Below, piece by piece: positions 40,648 through 51,216 of a stretch of 64,000 nt of DNA. The translations under genes were made by a program, and so were the position numbers. The stretch spans positions 1 to 64,000 of the forward strand of contig NZ_JAOCCU010000008.1 in NCBI RefSeq assembly GCF_029840635.1. Direction: 5' to 3'. Position 1 is the stretch's first letter; the number at the start of each line of letters is the position of its first letter. The notes beneath the pieces are model-generated. The model was not told the DNA's origin, searched no databases, and saw only the letters and a program-made list of their open reading frames with translations. Source of the stretch: Mitsuaria sp. GD03876. Lineage in GTDB: Bacteria > Pseudomonadota > Gammaproteobacteria > Burkholderiales > Burkholderiaceae_C.

Positions 40648-40674
40648 GTCTTATCTCCGGATCTTGTTCTGGAC

Positions 40675-41424
40675 TCAGATGACCTTCGCTTCGGTCTTCA
40701 GCTTCGTCACCAGGGTGGCGACGTCGGGCACCTTGATGCCGGCGCTGCGCTTCGGCGGCTCGGCCACCGACAGCGTCTTGACGCGCGGCGTCACGTCCAC
40801 GCCCAGGTCGGCGGGCTTGACGACGTCGAGCTGCTTCTTCTTGGCCTTCATGATGTTGGGCAGCGTCACGTACCGCGGCTCGTTCAGGCGCAGGTCGGTC
40901 GTCACGACCGCCGGCAGCGTCAGGCTGACCGTCTCCAGGCCGCCGTCGACCTCGCGCGTCACCGCGACCTTGCCGTCGGCGACTTCCACCTTGGACGCGA
41001 ACGTGCCTTGCGGCAGGCCGGTCAGCGCGGCCAGCATCTGGCCGGTCTGGTTGCAGTCGTCGTCGATGGCCTGCTTGCCCAGGATCACCAGCTGCGGCTG
41101 TTCCTTGTCGACCAGCGCCTTGAGCAGCTTGGCCACGGCCAGCGGCTGCAGCTCGACATCGGTCTCGACCAGGATGGCGCGGTCCGCGCCGATGGCCATC
41201 GCGGTGCGCAGCGTCTCCTGGCACTGGGTCACGCCGCAGGACACGGCGATCACCTCGGTCACCACGCCCTTTTCCTTCAGGCGGACGGCTTCCTCGACGG
41301 CGATCTCGTCGAACGGGTTCATGGACATCTTCACGTTGGCGATGTCCACGCCGGTCCCGTCACTCTTGACGCGCACCTTGACGTTGTAATCGACGACTCG
41401 TTTGACGGGAACCAATACCTTCAT
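40675..41424 (-). CDS. etfB: Electron transfer flavoprotein beta subunit
   Basis: EtfB binds AMP and forms the heterodimeric ETF. The 249-residue product has the N-terminal [13 protein letters not shown] segment and the recognition-loop motif [23 protein letters not shown] lies eight bases before the ATG. The upstream region has a TAGAAT -10-like element (41464-41469, minus strand) followed by the palindrome GTTAACGTTAAC, suggesting repression at this promoter. Confidence 0.96.
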   Translation of the reverse strand: MKVLVPVKRVVDYNVKVRVKSDGTGVDIANVKMSMNPFDEIAVEEAVRLKEKGVVTEVIAVSCGVTQCQETLRTAMAIGADRAILVETDVELQPLAVAKLLKALVDKEQPQLVILGKQAIDDDCNQTGQMLAALTGLPQGTFASKVEVADGKVAVTREVDGGLETVSLTLPAVVTTDLRLNEPRYVTLPNIMKAKKKQLDVVKPADLGVDVTPRVKTLSVAEPPKRSAGIKVPDVATLVTKLKTEAKVI

Positions 41425-41448
41425 CGAAGTACTCCAAGCTGGATTGAC

Positions 41449-41460
41449 GTTAACGTTAAC
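41449..41460. promoter_or_regulatory. Operator-like palindrome GTTAACGTTAAC before etfB
   Basis: A perfect 12-bp palindrome, within TTGACGTTAACGTTAAC, lies just downstream of the -10-like TAGAAT and upstream of the etfB ribosome-binding site. That position suits a repressor. The ACGT-rich pattern resembles sites I recall for the MerR-family regulator LiuR of branched-chain amino-acid/acyl-CoA catabolism; that link is tentative. Confidence 0.55.
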
Positions 41461-41468
41461 TGGATTCT

Positions 41469-41491
41469 ATGGGAGCCTCGGGCGCTCCCAT
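41469..41491. promoter_or_regulatory. 8-bp inverted repeat in the etfB promoter region
   Basis: ATGGGAGC (41469-41476) and GCTCCCAT (41484-41491) flank a seven-base spacer, in the expected -35/-10 spacer zone of the minus-strand etfB promoter. It could be a further protein-binding site or a hairpin. Confidence 0.45.
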
Positions 41492-41521
41492 GTCACCTCG
41501 GCGCCGGCTCGAAAATAAAAC

Positions 41522-41533
41522 GAACGATCGTTC
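41522..41533. promoter_or_regulatory. Operator-like palindrome GAACGATCGTTC upstream of etfB
   Basis: A perfect 12-bp palindrome set in A/T-rich sequence, about 100 bases upstream of etfB and 93 upstream of the divergent murI. It looks like a TetR-family operator; fatty-acid degradation genes of betaproteobacteria are known targets of TetR regulators. No regulator gene is adjacent. Confidence 0.5.
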
Positions 41534-41625
41534 TATTCTAGCCATCGAATCGCCGCTGCCAAGCGGGTCCGGGGCGGGAATGAGGGAATCCCTCTAGACT
41601 CCGCTCCCGACACGCCTCCCCCACG

Positions 41626-42477
41626 ATGACGACCCAGAGTTCCGCGCCTCCCACCGTCCCGCCGTCGACCTCCCCCGCGCGCGATCCGCGCGTCCCCTGC
41701 ATCGGGGTCTTCGATTCCGGCGTCGGCGGACTGACCGTGCTGAAGGCGCTGCGCGAGCAGCTGCCGGACGTGCCGCTCCACTACCTCGCCGACACCGCCC
41801 ATGCGCCCTACGGCGACCGCAGCAGCGCCTACATCGTCGAGCGCAGCGTGCGCGTGGCCGAGGTGCTGCGCGAGGTCGGCGCCTGCATGGCGGTGGTGGC
41901 CTGCAACACCGCGACCGCGCATGCGGTACAGGCGATGCGCGAGCGCTGGCCGGACTGGCCGGTCGTCGGCATCGAGCCCGGCGTGAAACCGGCGGTGGCC
42001 GCGACCCGCAACGGCCGCATCGCCGTGATGGCGACGACCGCGACGATCGCCAGCCGCCGCTACGAGCAGTTGGTGGCGGCCCACGCGGGCGACGTCACGC
42101 TGATCAGCCAGCCCTGCCCCGGCCTGGTCACGCTGATCGAGCGCGGCGACCTGCGCAGCCCGGAGTTGGACGAGCTGATCGAGCGCTACTGCGCGCCGCT
42201 GCGCGAAGCCGGCGTCGACACGGTGCTGCTCGGCTGCACGCACTACCCGCTGATCCAGCCGCGCATCCAGGCCGCGCTCGGCGACGGCGTGCGGCTGCTC
42301 AACATCGAGGACGCGGTGGCGCGTCAGGCGCGGCGCGTGTGGGAAGGCCTCGGCCTCGCGACGACCCGGGACGCCGCCATCGTGCTGGAGAGCACCGGCG
42401 ATCCCGCCCCGCTGCAGCACCTGGCGCGCGAGGCCCTCGGCTGGCGCGACGCGACGGCGACCCGCGCCACCGCCTGA
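41626..42477 (+). CDS. murI: Glutamate racemase
   Basis: MurI supplies D-glutamate for peptidoglycan. The 283-residue chain has a Ser/Pro/Thr-rich leader (1-22), then IGVFDSGVGGLTVLK (26-40). The two catalytic cysteines lie in VACNTATA (Cys93) and GCTHYPL (Cys204). No strong ribosome-binding site precedes the ATG at 41626. It is convergent with the MFS gene, only ten bases from its stop, with no terminator between. Confidence 0.95.
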   Translation: MTTQSSAPPTVPPSTSPARDPRVPCIGVFDSGVGGLTVLKALREQLPDVPLHYLADTAHAPYGDRSSAYIVERSVRVAEVLREVGACMAVVACNTATAHAVQAMRERWPDWPVVGIEPGVKPAVAATRNGRIAVMATTATIASRRYEQLVAAHAGDVTLISQPCPGLVTLIERGDLRSPELDELIERYCAPLREAGVDTVLLGCTHYPLIQPRIQAALGDGVRLLNIEDAVARQARRVWEGLGLATTRDAAIVLESTGDPAPLQHLAREALGWRDATATRATA

Positions 42478-42487
42478 CCGCGGGCGT

Positions 42488-43780
42488 TCAGATCAGCGCG
42501 CGCGCGAGCCCGCGCGTCATGTCGACGCGCCGCAGCAGGACGTAGCCGAGCACGAAGAACACGCCGGTCGCGAGGATCGCGAGCCGATGGTTGCCCGCCG
42601 TCAGCACGGTCACGCCGCCGTAGGTGAGCGGGCCGATGATCGCGGCCAGGCGCGTGGCGAAGGTCCACAGGCCGAAGAACTCGGCGAGCCGGTCATGCGG
42701 CGCGAGCGCGCCGGCGAGCGCGCGGCCGCAGGACTGGCTCGAGCCCATGCACAGGCCCGCGATGACCGCGGCGATCCAGAACAGCCAGGCGCTGGTCGCG
42801 ACGAAGGCCAGCAGCACCATCAGCATCCAGCCGACCAGCGTGACCGCGAGCGCGGGCTGGTGCCCGATGCGGTCCTCGTAGTAGCCGAAGACGAAGGCGC
42901 CCACCGCCGACGCGATGTTGACCAGGAACACCAGCGTCATCGTCTGCGCCTGGCTGAAGCCGAGTGCCTGTTCCGCGTAGACCGCGGCCAGCGCGATGAC
43001 GACGGCGATGCCGGCCTGGTAGCTCGTGCCGCAGGCGAGCAGCCGCAGGAAGTCGGGGTAGGCGCGCGCCCGCTGCCACGAGGCCCACAGCTGCGACAGC
43101 CCCGAGCCCATGCGGCCGGCGCGCCGCGTCGAGCAGGGGTCGGCGCGCTCGCGCATCAACAGGAAGGTCGGCAGCGCGGCCAGCAGGTACAGGCCCGCGG
43201 TGATCAGCATCGTCACCGGGACGAACTGGGTGGCCGCCTCGCCGCGCGATTGGGCGCTCAGCACGTAGCCCAGGCACAGCCCCAGCGCGAGCATGCCGCC
43301 CAGGTAACCGAAGGCCCAGCCCCAACCCGAGACGCGGCCGAGCGCGTCGCGCCGCGCGAGCTCGGGCAGGAAGGCGGCGATCAGCGATTCGCCATAGGAG
43401 AAGAAGACGTTGGACAGCACGACCGCGATCGCGGCCCACCAGAGCCGGTCCGGTCCGAAGCACGCCAGCGCCGCGGTCGACAGCACGCAGCCGATGGTGC
43501 AGAAGGCGAGCAGCCGCTTCTTGGCCGCATGCGCGTCGGCCCAGGCGCCCAGGCCCGGCATCGTGACCATCACGAGGAAGCTGGACACGGCGACCAGCAC
43601 GGTCCACAGCAGCGTGGCGGAGGGTTGGCCCTTGGCGATGACGCCGACGAAGTAGGCGTTGTAGACGGCGGTCAGGACGACGGTCGTGTAGCCGGAGTTG
43701 GCGAAGTCGTACATCGACCAGCCGAAGACTTCGCGTTTGCGAACGCCCGGATTCAACAGTGCCTGCGCAAACATGCCCAT
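42488..43780 (-). CDS. MFS transporter of the UMF1 (Atg22-like) family
   Basis: The 430-residue membrane protein has about twelve hydrophobic segments. It carries the UMF1 hallmark near the N-terminus (FGWSMYDFANSGYTTVV), the loop GAWADAHAAKKRLL and the FSYGESLIAAFLPEL segment. UMF1 members resemble vacuolar Atg22 and may export amino acids or other small solutes; the substrate is unknown. A tRNA gene cluster lies immediately upstream. Confidence 0.88.
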   Translation of the reverse strand: MGMFAQALLNPGVRKREVFGWSMYDFANSGYTTVVLTAVYNAYFVGVIAKGQPSATLLWTVLVAVSSFLVMVTMPGLGAWADAHAAKKRLLAFCTIGCVLSTAALACFGPDRLWWAAIAVVLSNVFFSYGESLIAAFLPELARRDALGRVSGWGWAFGYLGGMLALGLCLGYVLSAQSRGEAATQFVPVTMLITAGLYLLAALPTFLLMRERADPCSTRRAGRMGSGLSQLWASWQRARAYPDFLRLLACGTSYQAGIAVVIALAAVYAEQALGFSQAQTMTLVFLVNIASAVGAFVFGYYEDRIGHQPALAVTLVGWMLMVLLAFVATSAWLFWIAAVIAGLCMGSSQSCGRALAGALAPHDRLAEFFGLWTFATRLAAIIGPLTYGGVTVLTAGNHRLAILATGVFFVLGYVLLRRVDMTRGLARALI

Positions 43781-43808
43781 GCGGTGCGGTCTCCCGAAGC
43801 CGGTCGCG

Positions 43809-43896
43809 TGGTGCCTGGAACGGGACTCGAACCCGTACGCCTTTGAAGGGCGGCGGATTTTAAGTCCGCTGTGTCTACCAATTTCACCATCCAGGC
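43809..43896 (-). tRNA. tRNA-Leu (anticodon UAA)
   Basis: A complete 88-base tRNA including encoded CCA. The acceptor stem GCCTGGA/TCCAGGC, long variable arm, T-arm GGTTCGAGTCC and anticodon loop CTTAAAA with TAA are visible on the minus strand. It closes the cluster, corresponding to leuZ in the E. coli glyW-cysT-leuZ unit. Confidence 0.95.
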
Positions 43897-43962
43897 GGCG
43901 ACGACTCCGCAGTGAGTTCCATGTCGGAGTGAGCGCGCATTATCAGGGTCGTCGGGAAAGAA

Positions 43963-43991
43963 AAAAGGGAAGCCAGAACGGCTTCCCTTTT
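43963..43991 (-). terminator. Terminator-like hairpin between tRNA-Gly and tRNA-Leu
   Basis: AAAAGGGAAGCC (43963-43974) pairs with GGCTTCCCTTTT (43980-43991) around a five-base loop, and on the minus strand the stem runs into TTTTTT. It lies inside the tRNA cluster, just after the last tRNA-Gly, so tRNA-Leu may be partly uncoupled from the upstream tRNAs, or the hairpin may mark processing. Confidence 0.7.
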
Positions 43992-43998
43992 GAAGATT

Positions 43999-44074
43999 TG
44001 GAGCGGGAAACGAGGCTCGAACTCGCGACCTCAACCTTGGCAAGGTTGCGCTCTACCAACTGAGCTATTCCCGC
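43999..44074 (-). tRNA. tRNA-Gly (anticodon GCC), copy C
   Basis: A 76-base tRNA with encoded CCA, acceptor stem GCGGGAA/TTCCCGC, D-arm AGCTCAGTTGGTAGAGC and anticodon loop with GCC. Its sequence is identical to the two other Gly copies in this cluster. Confidence 0.96.
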
Positions 44075-44122
44075 ATCGCAGGACAGTCGGATGACGTGCA
44101 TCCAACCACCCTTTGGTGTCGT

Positions 44123-44198
44123 TGGAGCGGGAAACGAGGCTCGAACTCGCGACCTCAACCTTGGCAAGGTTGCGCTCTACCAACTGAGCTATTCCCGC
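44123..44198 (-). tRNA. tRNA-Gly (anticodon GCC), copy B
   Basis: Identical 76-base tRNA-Gly(GCC) with encoded CCA, 48 bases upstream (in transcription order) of copy C and 13 bases after tRNA-Cys. Confidence 0.96.
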
Positions 44199-44211
44199 AA
44201 TGTCCATTCTT

Positions 44212-44285
44212 TGGAGGCGCGATCCGGAGTCGAACCGGACTGACCGGATTTGCAATCCGGGGCATAACCGCTTTGCTATCGCGCC
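44212..44285 (-). tRNA. tRNA-Cys (anticodon GCA)
   Basis: A 74-base tRNA with encoded CCA. The acceptor stem GGCGCGA/TCGCGCC, anticodon loop TTGCAAA with GCA and T-loop GTTCGACTC are visible. It lies between Gly copies A and B, matching cysT of the Gly-Cys-Leu unit. Confidence 0.95.
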
Positions 44286-44344
44286 CCAGAACCCTGGACG
44301 GGATTCTGTAGAAGCCAGATTTGGTTGTCTGACTCCGATAAAAA

Positions 44345-44364
44345 ATGGAAGCCGGAGCTTCCAT
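44345..44364 (-). terminator. Terminator-like hairpin after the first tRNA-Gly
   Basis: ATGGAAGC (44345-44352) pairs with GCTTCCAT (44357-44364) around a four-base loop. On the minus strand it is followed by six T, 12 bases after tRNA-Gly copy A. It shares the GGAAGC core with the hairpin at 43963-43991. Confidence 0.65.
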
Positions 44365-44375
44365 CCTTTGAAACC

Positions 44376-44451
44376 TGGAGCGGGAAACGAGGCTCGAACT
44401 CGCGACCTCAACCTTGGCAAGGTTGCGCTCTACCAACTGAGCTATTCCCGC
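44376..44451 (-). tRNA. tRNA-Gly (anticodon GCC), copy A
   Basis: First gene of the cluster in transcription order: a 76-base tRNA-Gly(GCC) with encoded CCA, identical to copies B and C. The promoter at 44541-44570 lies about 90 bases upstream. Confidence 0.96.
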
Positions 44452-44540
44452 ATGGTCTTCAACGCACTGCCTGCTTCGGTTGCCATCACGCCTCTTTCGA
44501 GTCGCTTTGTCGTCGCAGCACCGTTTGCGCTGAAGCCGAG

Positions 44541-44570
44541 AGTATAGAACGGTTTTCGACCCCCACACAA
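44541..44570 (-). promoter_or_regulatory. Promoter of the tRNA cluster
   Basis: On the minus strand TTGTGT (44565-44570) and TATACT (44541-44546) are separated by 18 bases, a good sigma70-type arrangement about 90 bases before the first tRNA-Gly. The segment from 44452 to 44540 is leader without other features. Confidence 0.65.
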
Positions 44571-44644
44571 GAGTTCGGCGACTTCTTTATGAAGATCGCC
44601 CAAACGCCGCCGCCTGGCGCCCTCCTCTCATCACCCCGCAATGA

Positions 44645-44670
44645 ACGACGGCGCCCGAAGGCGCCGTCGT
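44645..44670 (-). terminator. Terminator-like hairpin downstream of lon
   Basis: A perfect 11-bp stem ACGACGGCGCC/GGCGCCGTCGT (44645-44655, 44660-44670) with a four-base loop, 25 bases after the lon stop. The T-run is poor. Confidence 0.65.
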
Positions 44671-44695
44671 CTGGGGCTCGCGGTGCGAGCGGGGC

Positions 44696-47122
<2,427 letters not shown>

Positions 47123-47261
47123 GAAAACCTCTCTTTCTCAGGCCCATCTAGGGCCCGAGGGGCCAATTACAAGGTGCCGTTCAATAGCCTTTGAGCGATT
47201 GCATTCCACATGAAGTGATGGCAAGCAGATCGCCCGGGGTGCCTGTTCGGGGTTGGCGGGC

Positions 47262-48530
<1,269 letters not shown>

Positions 48531-48781
48531 GGGAGTGCTGCTGGGGCTGCTGGAGGGCTGCGGGAATACAGGCAAGTGCCTGCATTGATGATAGTTCAAT
48601 TGCCGGCACCACCCTTGAGGGGATAAAAGCCCCTAAGAGTGGTCAGTTGGTGCGGTCAACGAGCGGTCAGTTGAGGCGCCGCGCCGGTGGTTCGACCTGG
48701 CCTCGCAAAACGGCCTCCTCAAGATTGGGGAGGCCGTCCGCGAGGCGGGAATGCGGGCCGGACACCGGCCCGCCGCCGGGG
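48531..48781. other. clpP-clpX intergenic region with repeated GGTCA motifs
   Basis: This 251-base gap contains no gene. Near clpX, ggtcagttg occurs at 48641-48649 and 48665-48673 with ggtcaac between them (48654-48660), about 12-13 bases apart, possibly a factor-binding array. On the minus strand TTGACC (48655-48660) is a fair -35 for clpX. A hairpin CGGGCCGG-ACA-CCGGCCCG (48754-48772) follows the clpP stop, and a better terminator is listed separately. Confidence 0.45.
48707..48737 (-). terminator. Rho-independent terminator downstream of clpP
   Basis: ACGGCCTCC (48710-48718) pairs with GGAGGCCGT (48729-48737) around a ten-base loop, with TTTT following on the minus strand. It lies 45 bases after the clpP stop and suggests clpX has its own promoter. 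Confidence 0.78.
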
Positions 48782-49390
48782 TCAGGGGCGCTTCTCGATG
48801 ACCTGGTCGATCAGGCCGTAGGTCGACGCCTCGGCGGCCGACATGAAGTAGTCGCGCTCGGTGTCGGCCTGGATCTTCTCCAGGCTTTGGCCGGTGCGCT
48901 CGGCCAGGATGCGGTTGAGCTGCTCGCGGGTCTTGAGGATCTCGCGGGCGTGGATCTCGATGTCGGTGGCCTGGCCCTGGGCGCCGCCCAGCGGCTGGTG
49001 GATCATGATCTTGGAGTTGGGCAGCGCGAAGCGCTTGCCCTTCTCGCCGGCGGCCAGCAGGAACGCGCCCATCGAGGCGGCCATGCCCATGCACAGCGTG
49101 GAGACCTGCGGCTTGATGAACTGCATCGTGTCGTAGATCGACATGCCGGCCGAGACGCTGCCGCCCGGCGAGTTGATGTACAGCGAGATCTCCTTGTCCG
49201 GGTTCTCGCTCTCCAGGAACAGCAGCTGCGCGACGACCAGGTTGGCGACGGCATCGTTGACGGGGCCGACCAGGAAGACGATGCGCTCGCGCAGCAGGCG
49301 GCTGTAGATGTCGTAGGCGCGCTCGCCGCGGCCCGACTGTTCGATGACGATGGGCACCATGCCCAGGTTGCTGGTTTCAAGCGCGCTCAT
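48782..49390 (-). CDS. clpP: ATP-dependent Clp protease proteolytic subunit ClpP
   Basis: ClpP forms the tetradecameric peptidase barrel. The 202-residue chain has the full catalytic triad: Ser106 in GMAASMGAF, His131 in IMIHQPLGG and Asp180 in [10 protein letters not shown]. It is read between tig and clpX. Confidence 0.97.
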   Translation of the reverse strand: MSALETSNLGMVPIVIEQSGRGERAYDIYSRLLRERIVFLVGPVNDAVANLVVAQLLFLESENPDKEISLYINSPGGSVSAGMSIYDTMQFIKPQVSTLCMGMAASMGAFLLAAGEKGKRFALPNSKIMIHQPLGGAQGQATDIEIHAREILKTREQLNRILAERTGQSLEKIQADTERDYFMSAAEASTYGLIDQVIEKRP

Positions 49391-49509
49391 GAAATCCTCT
49401 GTATTGGTTCGAGATCACGACAAACCATTATGTCGTGCGCTCCATCCCCTTTCCGCCATGCGGGCCCGTCGCGGGACGACGGGGCCGGCGGTCGCGCCGG
49501 GGAAAGAAA

Positions 49510-49538
49510 AAGGCGCCGGCCTCGCGGCCTGGCGCCTT
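49510..49538 (-). terminator. Rho-independent terminator between tig and clpP
   Basis: AAGGCGCC with inner GGCC (49510-49521) pairs with GGCC and GGCGCCTT (49526-49529, 49531-49538; one bulged base) and is followed by TTTTTCTTT on the minus strand. It lies about 70 bases after the tig stop. It should terminate or attenuate tig transcription before clpP. The rest of 49391-49610 shows nothing else. Confidence 0.85.
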
Positions 49539-49610
49539 ACTTGGCGGTGACGTCCCGGCGAATCAAGGGTGCGTCCGGGTTGTCCCTCGCCGCGTCGGCG
49601 AGACGGCCGA

Positions 49611-50921
49611 TCAGGCCGTGGCCATCAGTTCGTCGAACGGCAGCTGCTTGTCGGCGATCTTGGCCTTGGCCAGGATGAAGTCGGTGACGTTGTTCTCGAT
49701 CACGACGGCCTCGACCTCGGCCATGCGCTCGCGGTCCGACAGGTACCAGCGCACGACTTCCGCCGGCTTCTCGTAGCTCTGCGAGATTTCCTCGATGTGG
49801 GCCTGCAGCTGCTCGGGCTTGGCCTGCAGGTTGTTCGAACGGACCAGCTCGGCCACGACCAGGCCCAGGCGCACGCGCTTCTCGGCCTGCTCGTTGAACA
49901 GCTCGGCGGGGATCGGGGCCTTGTCGGCGTCCTTGATGCCGCGCTTCTTCAGGTCCTCGCGGGCGTTGGCGACCATGCGCTCGGCTTCGCCGGCGATCAG
50001 CGACTTGGGCACGTCCAGTTCGGCCTTGCCGACCAGCGCGTCCATCGCGGCGCCCTTGTTGCGGGCCAGCACGCGGAACTTCACCTCGCGCTCGAGGTTC
50101 TTCTTGATGTCGGCGCGCAGGGCCTCGACCGTGCCGTCCTTGATGCCCAGGGCCTTGGCGAACGACTCGTTCACTTCGGGCAGGTGCTGGGCCTCGATCT
50201 TCTTGACGGTGACCAGGAAGTCGGCTTCCTTGCCGGCGACGTCCTTGCCGTGGTAGTCCTCGGGGAAGGCCAGCGGGAAGGTCTTGGACTCGCCCGCCTT
50301 CATGCCGCGCACGGCCTTCTCGAAGGCCTCGAGCATCTGGCCTTCGCCCAGCAGGAACTGGAAGCCGTCGGCCTTGCCGCCGGCGAACGGTTCGCCGTCG
50401 ATCTTGCCTTCGAAGTCGATGGAGACGCGGTCGCCGTCGGCGGCCACGTCCGCCGCGCCGCGCTGGGCGAACGAACGGCGCTGCTTGCGCAGGATCTCGA
50501 CGGTCTTGTCGATCGCTTCCTCGGTGACGTCGGCGGCGATGCGCTCGACCTCGGCGTCGGCCAGGTCGCCGATCTTGACTTCGGGGTAGACCTCGAAGGT
50601 CGCGTCGAAGGCCAGTTCGCCTTCGGCCGAGGTGTCCTTCTGGGCGATGCTGGGCATGCCGGCCACGCGCAGCTTGGCCTCGTTGGCGGCGACGGTGAAG
50701 GCCTCGCCCAGCTTGTCGTTCACGACTTCGTACTGCACCTGCGCGCCGTAGCGCTGCGCCACGAAGGACATCGGCACCTTGCCGGGACGGAAGCCGTCGG
50801 CCTTGACGGTGCGGGCCAGCTTCTTCAGGCGGGACTCGACCTCGGTGTTGATGTCAGCGGCCGCCAGCGTGAGCGTGATGCGGCGTTCGAGCTTTTCGAG
50901 AGTTTCGACGGTGACAGCCAT
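49611..50921 (-). CDS. tig: Trigger factor
   Basis: Trigger factor is the ribosome-bound chaperone at the exit tunnel. The 436-residue product has the ribosome-docking domain with GFRPGKVPMSFVAQRYG (the G-F-R-x-G-K-x-P signature), a PPIase domain (about 160-250) and the C-terminal chaperone domain. It follows a tRNA-Leu gene by 27 bases and starts the tig-clpP-clpX-lon block. Confidence 0.97.
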   Translation of the reverse strand: MAVTVETLEKLERRITLTLAAADINTEVESRLKKLARTVKADGFRPGKVPMSFVAQRYGAQVQYEVVNDKLGEAFTVAANEAKLRVAGMPSIAQKDTSAEGELAFDATFEVYPEVKIGDLADAEVERIAADVTEEAIDKTVEILRKQRRSFAQRGAADVAADGDRVSIDFEGKIDGEPFAGGKADGFQFLLGEGQMLEAFEKAVRGMKAGESKTFPLAFPEDYHGKDVAGKEADFLVTVKKIEAQHLPEVNESFAKALGIKDGTVEALRADIKKNLEREVKFRVLARNKGAAMDALVGKAELDVPKSLIAGEAERMVANAREDLKKRGIKDADKAPIPAELFNEQAEKRVRLGLVVAELVRSNNLQAKPEQLQAHIEEISQSYEKPAEVVRWYLSDRERMAEVEAVVIENNVTDFILAKAKIADKQLPFDELMATA

Positions 50922-50947
50922 AGTGGACTCGGAATCAGTTGGAAGTG

Positions 50948-51034
50948 TGGTGCGCGGGGCCGGACTCGAACCGGCACGCCCGTGAAGGCGTCAGGACCTA
51001 AACCTGGTGCGTCTACCAATTTCGCCACCCGCGC
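50948..51034 (-). tRNA. tRNA-Leu (anticodon UAG)
   Basis: An 87-base tRNA with encoded CCA, acceptor stem GCGCGGG/CCCGCGC, long variable arm, T-arm GGTTCGAGTCC and anticodon loop TTTAGGT with TAG. It lies just upstream of tig, an arrangement I know from other Burkholderiales. On the minus strand TACAAT (51155-51160) is a possible -10 about 120 bases upstream, without a good -35. Confidence 0.95.
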
Positions 51035-51171
51035 CGGGTGAACTGGGGACGTCGCGATCGCTGCGCGCAGTCCTGCGCGGCGGCCCCTTGGTAATTCGGA
51101 GATCGGGTCGAGACGGGCCGGGGGCCCGGCGCGGCGCGATCCGGAAAACCGGCGATTGTAATCAAGGAATG

Positions 51172-51207
51172 GGGGTTTCTCCCGCCCTCCCGGACCGGAG
51201 AAACCCC
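51172..51207 (-). terminator. Terminator-like hairpin downstream of the RND pump
   Basis: A perfect 11-bp stem GGGGTTTCTCC/GGAGAAACCCC (51172-51182, 51197-51207) with a 14-base loop, ten bases after the RND permease stop on the minus strand. The following bases are only partly T-rich. Confidence 0.7.
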
Positions 51208-51216
51208 TGGCGGCGG

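Noticed and set aside
47123-47261. Heat-shock sigma factor promoter before lon
   Set aside because: CTTGAAA/CCCCAT-like pieces (attgaac, cccctc) have poor match and spacing.
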